A DNA stretch of 64,000 nucleotides. It comes from Youxingia wuxianensis (GTDB lineage Bacteria > Bacillota > Clostridia > Oscillospirales > Ruminococcaceae). A model generated the notes under the pieces. The model saw only the letters and a program-made list of their open reading frames with translations, was not told where the DNA came from and ran no database searches. Shown here piece after piece: positions 46,295 to 56,013 of this stretch; position 1 is the first letter of the stretch, and every line of letters begins with the position of its first letter. The stretch lies in the NCBI RefSeq assembly GCF_014385085.1, contig NZ_JACRTD010000001.1, positions 310,001-374,000 of the forward strand, written 5' to 3'. A program made the translations under genes and the position numbers.

Positions 46295-47713
46295 TTGTCA
46301 CAGACAAAATGGGAAATAATCTCAGAAGATATTCTGGAAACGCAGCAAAAATATGCGGAGAAAACCAGAGAACTTTTGATAAAACGATATCCCCGTCCCT
46401 TATTGGCATATGTTCATTCTTTCGGTTGTCAGCAGAATGTCAGCGATGGAGAAAAAATTATGGGGATGCTTTATGAAATGGGGTATGGATTTACTGATAC
46501 TGTTGAGAATGCGGATTTAGTAATTTATAATACCTGCGCAGTCCGGGAAAACGCCCATTTTCGGGTGTTTGGACATGTAGGAGCGTTAAAACCGATAAAA
46601 GAGCAGCGCCCGGACATGATCATTGGACTGTGCGGCTGCATGATGCAGCAGTCCGCAGTGGCAGATAAGATTAAAAAGAGCTATCCCTATGTAGATATTG
46701 TATTTGGCACCCATGCAATGCACACCCTGCCGCAGCTTCTATATCAGCGGCTCACTGGTTCCAAGAGGATGTTTTCTATTGAGAATAGCGACGGAAGTAT
46801 TGTGGAAGGACTGCCGGTAAAACGTATTGGTTCGGTTAAGGCCAGTCTGCCCATTATGTACGGCTGCGATAATTTTTGCACCTATTGCGTGGTACCCTAT
46901 GTGCGGGGACGGGAAAGAAGCCGGAAACCCCAGGACATTTTGTGTGAAGTAAAAAAGCTTGTCGCTGAGGGGTACCGAGAAATTACCCTTCTTGGGCAAA
47001 ATGTCAACTCTTATGGCAAGGGATTGGAAGAAGAGATCGATTTTTCTGATCTGCTTTCCCAGATTAACGCTGTGGAAGGAGATTTTCAGATTCGTTTTAT
47101 GACTAGCCATCCCAAGGATTGCACCAAAAAACTGATCGACACTATTGCCGCCTGCCAAAAAGTGTGCAATCATATCCATCTTCCGGTACAAAGCGGAAAC
47201 AACCGGGTATTAAAGGAGATGAACCGTAAATATACGGTGGAAGATTATCTGGCTTTGATTGATTACGCCAGAAAAACAATTCCGGGAATTACTTTTTCCA
47301 GCGATATTATTGTGGGATTTCCTGGGGAAACCTACGAAGAATTTTTAGATACCTTAGCTCTGATAAAAAAGGTGCGTTATACCGCGCTGTTTACCTTTAT
47401 TTATTCGCCTAGGGAAGGCACAAAAGCCGCCAAGATGGAAGACCCTGTGCCGGAAGAGGAAAAATCCAAATGGCTTCGGCAATTATTAACGGAGCAGTCA
47501 AACATCCGACAGGAGATGCAAGAAGCGCTGATCGGAAAAAAACTGCGAGTATTGGCGGAAGGAAAAGGCAAATCTGGAGATGGATATCTCACGGGAAGAA
47601 ATGTGTCGGGAGACATTGTTGAATTTTCAGGAGAGGAAAACCTGATTGGCAGTTTTGTCGATGTGCAAGTAGAAAAAGCATTAAACTGGGCCGTATTTGG
47701 AAAGCTAGTTTGA
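46295..47713 (+). CDS. miaB: tRNA-2-methylthio-N6-dimethylallyladenosine synthase
   Basis: 472 residues from TTG 46295, which has AAGGAGG seven bases upstream; the frame is open 86 codons further up but overlaps the acetyltransferase and has no site. Radical SAM methylthiotransferase acting on i6A37 of tRNAs. N-terminal auxiliary cluster cysteines C45 (FGCQQNVSD), C81 (NTCAVRE) and C115 (CGCMMQQ); radical SAM cysteines C191, C195 and C198 (GCDNFCTYC); C-terminal TRAM domain. miaA, which makes its substrate, is in the same run. Confidence 0.96.
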   Translation: MSQTKWEIISEDILETQQKYAEKTRELLIKRYPRPLLAYVHSFGCQQNVSDGEKIMGMLYEMGYGFTDTVENADLVIYNTCAVRENAHFRVFGHVGALKPIKEQRPDMIIGLCGCMMQQSAVADKIKKSYPYVDIVFGTHAMHTLPQLLYQRLTGSKRMFSIENSDGSIVEGLPVKRIGSVKASLPIMYGCDNFCTYCVVPYVRGRERSRKPQDILCEVKKLVAEGYREITLLGQNVNSYGKGLEEEIDFSDLLSQINAVEGDFQIRFMTSHPKDCTKKLIDTIAACQKVCNHIHLPVQSGNNRVLKEMNRKYTVEDYLALIDYARKTIPGITFSSDIIVGFPGETYEEFLDTLALIKKVRYTALFTFIYSPREGTKAAKMEDPVPEEEKSKWLRQLLTEQSNIRQEMQEALIGKKLRVLAEGKGKSGDGYLTGRNVSGDIVEFSGEENLIGSFVDVQVEKALNWAVFGKLV

Positions 47714-47753
47714 TGTGAAAATAAATTGATTGAAAGTTAAAGGAGTTAGAAAT

Positions 47754-48158
47754 ATGGATGTAATTTTAGCGGCGAGACAGTTGGGAAAGGCTATTCAGCA
47801 GGATGAAAGGTATCTTTTGCTTCGGGCCAGAGAACAGCAGAATGACAACGATCAGCAGCTTCAGAAATTGATTGGAGATTTCAATTTAAAAAGAATTGAT
47901 CTGAACAACGAGCTTAATAAAGAGCAAAAAGATCAGGAAGCGATTAATCGTTTAAATGATGAGATCAAAGAGATTTATGGCCAGGTTATGAGCAATGAGA
48001 ATATGGCTAACTATAATCAGGTGAAAAATGAAATTGACAGTCTGATGAACTTTATCATGCAGATTTTACGGGGAAGTGTCAACGGAGAGGACCCGGACTT
48101 GATTGAAGAGCAGGCTAACTGTACAGGAAGCTGTTCTTCCTGCGGCGGCTGCCACTAA
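47754..48158 (+). CDS. YlbF/YmcA family protein with C-terminal cysteine cluster
   Basis: 134 residues from ATG 47754 behind AAAGGAG. Helical throughout (YlbF fold), ending NCTGSCSSCGGCH, four cysteines in 11 residues. In Bacillus, YmcA/YlbF/YaaT (RicA/F/T) form an Fe-S complex that guides RNase Y in mRNA processing, and ymcA also lies beside miaB. The cysteine tail suits a metal or Fe-S site. A single-subunit variant is inferred only. Confidence 0.82.
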   Translation: MDVILAARQLGKAIQQDERYLLLRAREQQNDNDQQLQKLIGDFNLKRIDLNNELNKEQKDQEAINRLNDEIKEIYGQVMSNENMANYNQVKNEIDSLMNFIMQILRGSVNGEDPDLIEEQANCTGSCSSCGGCH

Positions 48159-48202
48159 TATTCACGCGGACAATGACAGAAATTACCGGGAGGGACACGC
48201 CA

Positions 48203-50818
48203 ATGGAAATAAATATGCAGAACTTATCTCCCATGATGCAGCAGTATTTTGCGGTAAAGGAGAAACATCCGGGTCATATCGTATTTTTTCGTCTCGGTGA
48301 TTTCTATGAGATGTTTTTTGACGACGCTATTGTAGCGTCCAAAGAACTGGAGCTGACCTTAACCGGCCGGGACTGCGGCCAGCAGGAACGGGCGCCTATG
48401 TGCGGCGTGCCGTATCACAGCTGCGACGCCTATATTGCCCGGCTGATTAAGAAAGGCTTTAAGGTCGCTATCTGCGAACAAGTAGAAAATCCAAAAGAAG
48501 CCAAAGGTATGGTGAAACGGGAGGTAATACGTGTCATCACGCCGGGGACTTTGATTGAAAGCAATATGTTAAGCGACGACACCAACAACTATATTGCCTG
48601 TGTTTTTTCCGGAGAAGAGGGGTATGCACTGGCTTGCGCGGATATTTCTACGGGACAGTTGTTTGTTTCCCAGTTTGAAAAGGATGGGGAAAACGAGCTG
48701 GTGAATGAATTGGGACGATATAGTCCCAGTGAAATTATTTTTAACGGGGGACTTCTGGAGAAGAAAACAGTAACCGGGTTTATTAAAGATAAACTGGGCT
48801 GTATCGCTGATTTATTGGACGACGATAAGTTCCAGGCGGCGGCCTCCAGAGAGTTAATAACCAGGCATTTTTCCAAGGCGCCGGAGGAATTGGGCCTGGA
48901 AGGGCGGGAACTTTCGGTGCAGGTGCTGGGGGCGCTGCTGGCTTATCTGTATGAAACCCAGCAAAAAGGGCTGGAAAGAATTACCGCTATTGGGTATGTC
49001 AATCCAGAACAATATATGACTTTGGATATTACTGCCCGGCGCAATCTGGAAATTGTCCAGACGATGCGCACCGGCGAGAAAAAAGGCACCCTTTTGTGGG
49101 TGCTGGATAAAACGAAAACCGCCATGGGAAAGCGGCTTTTGAGAAGCTTTCTGGACAAGCCTCTTTTAAATCCGGCGATGATCAATAAACGTCTCAACGC
49201 GGTAGAGGAGCTATACTCGGACACCCTGCTGCGCTGCGATGTGACAGAGCAGCTTTCCGGTGTATTTGATCTGGAAAGGCTGATGACAAGGATTATTTAC
49301 GGAAATGCTTCCCCCAGGGAATTTCGTTCCCTGCAGTATACGGCGACGGCGCTTCCCGGGCTGAAAAGCCGTTTGAGCGGGTGTCAGTCAGCTTATTTGT
49401 GCGAGGTGTGCCAGGGGATTGATCCTTTGGAGGACATCAGCCGGTTAATTGATAGCGCTATTGTGGAAGAGCCCCCGGCGCTTTTAAAGGATGGCAGTGT
49501 GATCAAAGACGGCTATGATGCCCAATTAGATGAACTGCGGGGCTTGGTACATAACACAAAACAGATCTTAGTAGATATCGAAACCTTGGAAAAAGAAAAA
49601 ACAGGTATCAAAAACTTGAAAATCGGTTATAACCGGGTGTTTGGCTATTATATTGAGGTGACCAAATCCTATTTGGATTTGGTGCCGCAAACCTATATCA
49701 GAAAGCAGACGTTAGCCAACTGCGAGCGGTATATTACTCAGGAGCTTAAAGAGCTGGAAGAAAAAATCCTTACTGCAGGAGAAAAGATTTTAATCTTAGA
49801 AAACAGCCTTTTTGAACAGGTGCGTGCTCAGATTGCCGCTAACCTGAACCGGATACAAACCACTGCCGCGGCGATTGCGCGGCTGGATGTATACGCATCC
49901 TTTGCTGCTGTGGCGGCAAACAACAATTACTGCCGGCCTCAGGTGGATTTCTCCAGCGATATTATTATTAAAGAGGGACGGCATCCAGTAGTGGAGCTGC
50001 TCATGAACGGGGCGCCTTTTGTGGCCAATGATACTGTCCTCAATAATTCTGACAAGCAAATTGCCATTATTACCGGGCCGAATATGGCGGGAAAATCCAC
50101 CTATATGCGGCAGACAGCCCTTATTGTGCTCATGGCGCAGATCGGAAGTTTTGTACCGGCGGTTAGCGCTGATATTGGCGTGGTGGACGGAATTTATACT
50201 CGAGTAGGAGCCTCGGACGATTTGGCGTCCGGTCAATCTACTTTTATGGTGGAGATGACCGAAGTGGCCCATCTTTTAAGGGAAGCGACCTCCCGAAGCC
50301 TGCTTATTCTTGACGAAATTGGCAGGGGAACTTCGACATTTGACGGCATGAGCATCGCTCGGGCTGTGATAGAATATATTGCGGACAAGCATAAAGTGGG
50401 AGCGAAGACTTTGTTTGCTACCCATTACCACGAATTGACCGAGTTGGAGCAGCAGCTTTCTTCGGTGAAAAACTATAACATCGCCTGCAAAAAGCGGGGG
50501 GATGATATTATCTTTTTGCGCCGAATTATACCGGGCGGAGCGGACGATAGTTACGGTATTGAGGTATCTAAACTGGCAGGGGTGCCGGATTGGATTATTA
50601 AGCGGGCGCACCAGGTACTGGAGCAGCTGGAAGATGGAAAAACGGTAGATCCTGTAAAGAAAAAAGGAAAGCCCCAGGAAGTATCTTCTCAGATATCTTT
50701 TGAAACGGTCCTGCCATCAGAAGTGGAGGAAGCGCTGCGCCAAATCGATGTAAATACCTTAACTCCGATTGAGGCGCTCAACAGATTATACGAATTGAAA
50801 AAACTGCTGAAAGAATAG
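48203..50818 (+). CDS. mutS: DNA mismatch repair protein MutS
   Basis: 871 residues. Mismatch-binding Phe-x-Glu in LGDFYEMFFDDA (F34, E36), APMCGVPYHSCDAYIARLIK connector, Walker A ITGPNMAGKSTYMRQ near 624-631, ASDDLASGQSTFMVEM, DEIGRGTSTFDG (Walker B) and FATHYHELTELE. The C-terminus carries the tail that binds the beta clamp. ATG 48203 follows GGGAGGG; the ATG at 48173 has no site. Confidence 0.97.
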   Translation: MEINMQNLSPMMQQYFAVKEKHPGHIVFFRLGDFYEMFFDDAIVASKELELTLTGRDCGQQERAPMCGVPYHSCDAYIARLIKKGFKVAICEQVENPKEAKGMVKREVIRVITPGTLIESNMLSDDTNNYIACVFSGEEGYALACADISTGQLFVSQFEKDGENELVNELGRYSPSEIIFNGGLLEKKTVTGFIKDKLGCIADLLDDDKFQAAASRELITRHFSKAPEELGLEGRELSVQVLGALLAYLYETQQKGLERITAIGYVNPEQYMTLDITARRNLEIVQTMRTGEKKGTLLWVLDKTKTAMGKRLLRSFLDKPLLNPAMINKRLNAVEELYSDTLLRCDVTEQLSGVFDLERLMTRIIYGNASPREFRSLQYTATALPGLKSRLSGCQSAYLCEVCQGIDPLEDISRLIDSAIVEEPPALLKDGSVIKDGYDAQLDELRGLVHNTKQILVDIETLEKEKTGIKNLKIGYNRVFGYYIEVTKSYLDLVPQTYIRKQTLANCERYITQELKELEEKILTAGEKILILENSLFEQVRAQIAANLNRIQTTAAAIARLDVYASFAAVAANNNYCRPQVDFSSDIIIKEGRHPVVELLMNGAPFVANDTVLNNSDKQIAIITGPNMAGKSTYMRQTALIVLMAQIGSFVPAVSADIGVVDGIYTRVGASDDLASGQSTFMVEMTEVAHLLREATSRSLLILDEIGRGTSTFDGMSIARAVIEYIADKHKVGAKTLFATHYHELTELEQQLSSVKNYNIACKKRGDDIIFLRRIIPGGADDSYGIEVSKLAGVPDWIIKRAHQVLEQLEDGKTVDPVKKKGKPQEVSSQISFETVLPSEVEEALRQIDVNTLTPIEALNRLYELKKLLKE

Positions 50819-50838
50819 TTTGTTTTGGAGGTGGAAGC

Positions 50839-52770
50839 ATGGGAAAAATTAATGTTTTGGAAAAACAGGTAGCGGAGCTGATCGCCGCTGGCGAAGTGGT
50901 GGAACGCCCGGCTTCCATCGTAAAGGAATTAGTGGAAAACTCCATAGACGCCGGGGCAAAAAATATTACGGTAGAAATAAAAGGCGGCGGGGTGCAGTAT
51001 ATCCGTGTAACTGACAATGGAAGCGGTATTGAGCGGGAAGATGTTGCCAATGCCTTTCTGCGTCATGCCACCAGTAAAGTGCGTGTAGAGGAAGATTTGG
51101 GGAACATCCGTACGATGGGCTTTCGCGGGGAAGCGCTGGCTTCAATTGCTGCTATGTGCCGGGTGGACCTGCTGACCAGGACACAGGCGGATGTGACAGG
51201 CACCCTCTACCGTATTGATGGAGAAGAAACCTATCTGGATGACGCTGGGTGCCCGGTAGGAACCACCATAACCGTAAGGGATGTGTTCTATAATACGCCT
51301 GCCAGAATGAAGTTTTTGAAAAAAGACGTCTCTGAAGGAAACAGCGTAGCCGCAGCGATTGAAAAAGCGGCGCTTGCTTATCCGCAGGTGGCTTTTAAGT
51401 TTCTCCGGGACGGTATGGTAAAGCTGCAGACTCCGGGAGATGGAAAATTGTTATCTGCTGTGCGGTGTGTACTTGGCAAGGAGTTTGCGGATAACGCTAT
51501 CCATGTTTCCTATATGGAAGGGATCAATAGGGTAGATGGACTGATCTGCAAGCCGTCTATCGCTCGTTCCTCCCGTTCTATGCAGAATTTCTTTATTAAC
51601 TGCCGGTACGTCCGTTCCAAAACATGTATGGCGGCGCTGGAAGAATCCTACCGGAACAGCATTATGGTGGGCCGGTTTCCCTCCTGTGTTCTGAACGTTA
51701 CTATTCCGCCTTATGCAGTGGACGTAAATGTTCATCCGGCAAAAATTGAAGTGCGTTTCGCAGATGAAAGAAGTATCTTCAATTTAATTTATTATGGATG
51801 TAAAACCGCTTTGGGGACACAGGACATTCAGCCCCAGATAAAAGCGGATGAATTGAAATACAACCCTTTCGTCGCAGAGCAGGGGAAGACTGCTCCCGAA
51901 CAGCAGCGGCTGAGCGCGGTGGAGTACCGCAGGGCAGTATCCCAGTTGGCGGCGCCCACAGGAAAGACCAGTTCTCCTCCGCTGAAAGCCAGGGAGGGAA
52001 TATCCACGCCTTCAGAAGAGGTCGCCGTACAGGTGAAAAGTCCGGGGATTTCCGGCGGGTACGCGGACATCCCGGTTTATCGCCCTATGATGCCAGTCCT
52101 TGAACGGGAGATCGAAAAAGAAGCTGTGACTTCCCCTATAGAGCTTCGCTGCCAGCGGGAAGATATTCCGCCGCAGAAGGCGTATGCACAAAACATGTAT
52201 GAAAACGCCCGGCTGGTAGGGGAATTATTTGGTACTTATATTGTTTTGGAACATGAGGACGAAATGATCCTGGTGGACAAGCACGCCGCCCATGAACGGA
52301 TTCTCTTTAACCAGTTGAAAAAAAGCGGCATTGAAGGGGATCGGCAGCTTTTAATAACGCCGATTTCGGTTCAGCTTTCTGCGCAGGAGCATGCGGCGGT
52401 TCTCTCCAATGATAAACTGCTTCATGAGGCGGGGTTGACAGTGGAGGACTTCGGAGGGAATACGGTGGTTGTCCGGGAAGTGGCTCCCGTGCTTATAGGC
52501 ACGGATATAAAAGATATTGTAGTGGAATTTGCCGGAAAGCTGGCAGGAGGAAATACCCAGCTGTTTTCAAAAGAGCTGGAGGAGATGTATCATACCATAG
52601 CCTGCCGGGCGGCGGTAAAAGCCCATGATAAAACCCCGGCCCCTCATTTGGAAGAACTGATCCGCCTGTTAGAAGAAGGGGAAGATTTAAAACATTGTCC
52701 CCATGGACGACCGATATCCATCCGAATGAGCCGGCATGAGATTGAAAAAAAGTTTGGTAGGTTGGGCTGA
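50839..52770 (+). CDS. mutL: DNA mismatch repair protein MutL
   Basis: 643 residues. GHKL ATPase N-terminus: IAAGEVVERPASIVKELVEN then SIDAGA, DNGSGI, TMGFRGEALASIAA, and the linker region rich in Pro/Ser (about 350-440). The C-terminal endonuclease region keeps DKHAAHERILFN (from about residue 479), ACRAAVKAHD and CPHGRP, so Asp, His and Glu that bind the metal are present; the last Glu of the consensus DQHAx2Ex4E is Asn here. Most Firmicute MutL proteins are nicking enzymes. Confidence 0.96.
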   Translation: MGKINVLEKQVAELIAAGEVVERPASIVKELVENSIDAGAKNITVEIKGGGVQYIRVTDNGSGIEREDVANAFLRHATSKVRVEEDLGNIRTMGFRGEALASIAAMCRVDLLTRTQADVTGTLYRIDGEETYLDDAGCPVGTTITVRDVFYNTPARMKFLKKDVSEGNSVAAAIEKAALAYPQVAFKFLRDGMVKLQTPGDGKLLSAVRCVLGKEFADNAIHVSYMEGINRVDGLICKPSIARSSRSMQNFFINCRYVRSKTCMAALEESYRNSIMVGRFPSCVLNVTIPPYAVDVNVHPAKIEVRFADERSIFNLIYYGCKTALGTQDIQPQIKADELKYNPFVAEQGKTAPEQQRLSAVEYRRAVSQLAAPTGKTSSPPLKAREGISTPSEEVAVQVKSPGISGGYADIPVYRPMMPVLEREIEKEAVTSPIELRCQREDIPPQKAYAQNMYENARLVGELFGTYIVLEHEDEMILVDKHAAHERILFNQLKKSGIEGDRQLLITPISVQLSAQEHAAVLSNDKLLHEAGLTVEDFGGNTVVVREVAPVLIGTDIKDIVVEFAGKLAGGNTQLFSKELEEMYHTIACRAAVKAHDKTPAPHLEELIRLLEEGEDLKHCPHGRPISIRMSRHEIEKKFGRLG

Positions 52771-53714
52771 TGACAGAAAATATTCCATTGATTGTAATCG
52801 TTGGGCCTACGGCCTGTGGAAAAACCGCGCTCGCAGTAGAACTTGCTAAGCGGTTGGATGGGGAAGTAGTTTCCGGGGATTCCATGCAGATTTACCAGAA
52901 GATGGATATTGCTACGGCGAAACCGACATTTCAGGAGATGGAGGGGATACCACATCACCTGCTCGATTTTGTCGCGCCGGATGATACTTCTTTTTCAGTG
53001 GCGGATTATGTGCCATTGGCGCATAATTGTATTGAAGAGATCGCGCAAAGAGGAAAGACGCCTATTTTGGCTGGGGGAACAGGGATGTATATCAGCTCTG
53101 TGGTGGAAAATATTACCTTTGCTGAAATTGAAAGCAGCCCTGAGGTGCGCAGCAAGCTGACTGCTCTTTGCCAAAGGAAAGGGTCCCAGTACTTATACGA
53201 GCAATTAAAGGAAATTGATCCTCAGCTTGCAGAAAAACTGCACCCGAATAATGAAGGACGGGTAATTCGCGCTTTGGAAGTTTATGAGCTTACAGGAGTG
53301 CCAATGAGTGAGCATCAGCGCCGTTCCCGATTGGTTCCGGGGCGGTATCAGGTTTGTATGATTGGACTGAATTTCCGAGATCGGCAAAAGCTGTACGAAA
53401 GAATTAACCACCGGGTAGATTTAATGATAGAGGCAGGATTATTGGAGGAAGCGCGGGAAATCAGACGAATTTATTGTGGGACTGCCTGTCAGGCCATTGG
53501 ATATAAGGAGCTGGAGCCGTACTTTTTAGGAAACGAGAGCCTGCAGACCTGCATTGAAAACTTAAAGCGGGCCACTCGGCGGTATGCCAAGAGACAGCTT
53601 ACCTGGTTTCGGCGGGAGAAAAATATTCACTGGCTTTATGTGGATGATTATGAACTCCCACAAGATATTGTAAACCAGGCGCAAAAGATAGTACACAGTG
53701 AGAATATTTTATGA
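52770..53714 (+). CDS. miaA: tRNA dimethylallyltransferase
   Basis: 314 residues. Transfers the dimethylallyl group to A37. P-loop GPTACGKT at 12-19, SGDSMQIYQKMDIATAKPTF, then HHLLDFV, ILAGGTGMYISSVV, and the zinc-less C-terminal RATRRYAKRQLTWFRRE. Starts on the last base of the mutL stop (TGATG), so the two are coupled. Confidence 0.97.
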   Translation: MTENIPLIVIVGPTACGKTALAVELAKRLDGEVVSGDSMQIYQKMDIATAKPTFQEMEGIPHHLLDFVAPDDTSFSVADYVPLAHNCIEEIAQRGKTPILAGGTGMYISSVVENITFAEIESSPEVRSKLTALCQRKGSQYLYEQLKEIDPQLAEKLHPNNEGRVIRALEVYELTGVPMSEHQRRSRLVPGRYQVCMIGLNFRDRQKLYERINHRVDLMIEAGLLEEAREIRRIYCGTACQAIGYKELEPYFLGNESLQTCIENLKRATRRYAKRQLTWFRREKNIHWLYVDDYELPQDIVNQAQKIVHSENIL

Positions 53715-53720
53715 TATAAT
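53692..53720 (+). promoter_or_regulatory. Possible internal promoter for hfq
   Basis: TACACA (53692-53697), 17 bp, TATAAT (53715-53720) with extended -10 TGA, just at the end of miaA. Confidence 0.5.
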
Positions 53721-53782
53721 TATAAGATAGGCCGAGATGATTTTGCTTTATTCATTTTGTCTTATGACTAAGGGAGGAAATT

Positions 53783-54031
53783 ATGAAACAGCTTAATTTA
53801 CAGGATGTTTTTCTAAATCAGGCAAGAAGAGAGAAAATTACGGTAACGATTTATCTGACCAACGGCTTTCAGTTTAAAGGGATTGTACGAGGATTTGATT
53901 CTTTCACAGTGATCTTGGATTGTGAAGGAAGACAGAATTTGGTGTACAAACATGCTATTTCTACGATTACTCCGTCAAAGTCAATCAGTATCTTGGATTC
54001 TGTTGATGCAGAAAAGGATGGCGTGGAATAA
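53783..54031 (+). CDS. hfq: RNA chaperone Hfq
   Basis: 82 residues. Sm1 motif [19 protein letters not shown] and Sm2 motif [12 protein letters not shown] (the KH of the poly-U ring). Starts [20 protein letters not shown]. Forms a hexamer that pairs small RNAs with mRNAs. Behind miaA as in many bacteria; AGGGAGGAA site. Confidence 0.97.
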   Translation: MKQLNLQDVFLNQARREKITVTIYLTNGFQFKGIVRGFDSFTVILDCEGRQNLVYKHAISTITPSKSISILDSVDAEKDGVE

Positions 54032-54054
54032 TCTTTTAACCGGAGAAGTTGAAT

Positions 54055-55278
54055 ATGAAAACTACAGTTACACAGAGGGTTGTATTGGGAATACTTTCAT
54101 TTTTTTTACTGGTATATGCGGCGGTCCAGGTGTACCGGTTTGTAAAAGGCCAGTATAAAACCGAAACAGTGTACTCTTATACGGTCTCTGAAAACCTTCG
54201 GGTAAACGGCGTAGCGATACGGGAAGAAGAGGTTTTGGAAGATACTATCGACGATGGAATAGCCACCTATTTAAACAGCAATGGTACCAAAGTTTCTAAA
54301 GGAACGCCTATCGCTGAAATTTATGACAACCGACAGGATGCGGAAAATGTCCGCAAACTGCGGGAGTTGGAAAATAAAAGAGAGATGCTGGAAAAAGCGC
54401 AGGATCCGGGAACCACTTCCTTTGCTCATACGGATGTGCTTAACAGGCAGATTTATAGCGAACTTGGAAATGTAATTGATCTGGTAAACTCTCAAGTGCT
54501 TACTGATTTGAAGGATTCCTCGGATCAGTTATTGGTACTGATGAACACTAAGCAGATCGCTACAGGAAAACAGACGGATTTTAATGACGCAATTGAGCAT
54601 CTTTCCACAGAGGAAGAATATTTAAAAAATATGATTAAAGATCCCCCCAGGACCATCGACGCCCCCAAAGCGGGTTATTTTGTGAGCGCAATTGATGGGT
54701 TGGAAGATGCCTTTGACATTGACGCTCTTTCCGAGCTGACAGCGGACAAGCTAAGCGAATTTATCAATTCTCCACAGGAAGTGGACAGCAATAAAATAGG
54801 AAAGCTTATGACCTACCAGTACTGGTATTATGCGGCGGTTGTTCCTCAAGAAGATATAACCAATTTTAAACTGGGTGCCAGCGTGACTTTGGACTTTAAT
54901 ATTGTGGGAGCAGAGCCGGTGCCAGCGGTCATTTCTTATATCAATACAGATCCGGAACTTGGTAATGTAGTGATCTTTAAATGCGATTATATCAATGATG
55001 TTTATATCAATCTGCGGGTTACGCAGGCGGATGTAAACTTTAAAAATGTCACAGGGCTGAGGGTGAGCAGTTCAGCGATCCGTTTTATGGGAGCCCAGAA
55101 AGGCGTATATACGGTGCTTGGAAACAAGCTTGTATTTCGTCCGGTAACGGTGATCCATGAGGATCAAGGGTTTGTGCTCTGCAGGGAAAATGATACGGAG
55201 TACAGTGTACCGCTGGAGCAGTTTGATGAAGTTGTAATAGAAGGGACCGGGCTTTATAATGACAAACAGCTTAAATGA
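54055..55278 (+). CDS. HlyD-like membrane adaptor protein, function unknown
   Basis: 407 residues from ATG 54055, with GGAG nine bases upstream. One N-terminal membrane helix (about 8-26), then a lipoyl/barrel-sandwich half (LRVNGVAIREEEVLEDTIDD, VSKGTPIAEIYDN), a helical hairpin (about 95-200) and a second sandwich half (IDAPKAGYFVS), the layout of HlyD-type periplasmic adaptor proteins. The C-terminal part (from about 350) is a further beta domain. No ABC exporter or TolC partner lies nearby; instead it is fixed between hfq and the ylmE-sepF-divIVA division genes, which suggests an envelope or division role. Confidence 0.7.
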   Translation: MKTTVTQRVVLGILSFFLLVYAAVQVYRFVKGQYKTETVYSYTVSENLRVNGVAIREEEVLEDTIDDGIATYLNSNGTKVSKGTPIAEIYDNRQDAENVRKLRELENKREMLEKAQDPGTTSFAHTDVLNRQIYSELGNVIDLVNSQVLTDLKDSSDQLLVLMNTKQIATGKQTDFNDAIEHLSTEEEYLKNMIKDPPRTIDAPKAGYFVSAIDGLEDAFDIDALSELTADKLSEFINSPQEVDSNKIGKLMTYQYWYYAAVVPQEDITNFKLGASVTLDFNIVGAEPVPAVISYINTDPELGNVVIFKCDYINDVYINLRVTQADVNFKNVTGLRVSSSAIRFMGAQKGVYTVLGNKLVFRPVTVIHEDQGFVLCRENDTEYSVPLEQFDEVVIEGTGLYNDKQLK

Positions 55279-55978
55279 GTTGTCAATTTCTGAGACTATA
55301 AGAAATATTACAGATAGTATAGAGAATCAGTGTCTCCGTTATCACAGAAAGCGGGAAGACGTCCGCTTGATGGCGGTGACCAAAACCGTGGAACCCGCAA
55401 GGGTAAACCAGGCAATTGCGGCGGGAATTACCCTGCTTGGAGAAAATAAAGCACAAGAACTCTGTTCAAAATTTGACAGCTACAATAAAAATGGGGTAGA
55501 TATTCATTTTATTGGGCATCTGCAATCCAATAAGGCCCGTCAGGTCATCGACAAGGTAAGCATGATTGAATCTTTAGAAAGTATGTCCTTGGCAAAAGAA
55601 CTCCAGAAATTATGTACCCTCCGGGATTGCACTATAGATTGTTTAATTGAAGTGAATATTGGTGAAGAAGACACAAAATCCGGGGTTGCGCCTGAGAAAT
55701 TGGAAGAATTTTGTTATTCTTTGGCGCCCTTTGACCGGATAAAAGTACAGGGTTTAATGTCAATTCCTCCCATTTCTTCAGAAGAGGCCCAAAAAGAGCG
55801 GTATTTTTCCAATTTGTATAAACTATTTATTGACATTAGGGATAAAAAAATAGATAATATTAATATGAATTTTTTGTCGATGGGGATGTCCGACGATTAC
55901 CTGTTGGCAATTAAACATGGTTCCAATATTGTAAGAATTGGAAGCGCGATTTTTGGAAGAAGAAATTATTCTAAATAA
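55259..55978 (+). CDS. ylmE: YggS/YlmE family PLP-binding protein
   Basis: 239 residues, alanine-racemase-like barrel. The PLP lysine is in LMAVTKTVEPARVNQAI; LGENKAQEL, FIGHLQSNKARQVID and LSMGMSDDYLLAIKHGSNIV then RIGSAIFG are family blocks. Thought to maintain PLP and amino/keto-acid balance; no catalytic reaction is set. Starts inside the end of the previous gene (20-base overlap). Confidence 0.93.
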   Translation: MTNSLNELSISETIRNITDSIENQCLRYHRKREDVRLMAVTKTVEPARVNQAIAAGITLLGENKAQELCSKFDSYNKNGVDIHFIGHLQSNKARQVIDKVSMIESLESMSLAKELQKLCTLRDCTIDCLIEVNIGEEDTKSGVAPEKLEEFCYSLAPFDRIKVQGLMSIPPISSEEAQKERYFSNLYKLFIDIRDKKIDNINMNFLSMGMSDDYLLAIKHGSNIVRIGSAIFGRRNYSK

Positions 55979-56013
55979 AGAGATTTATCAAGAATTTTGA
56001 GAGGTGCTATTAA

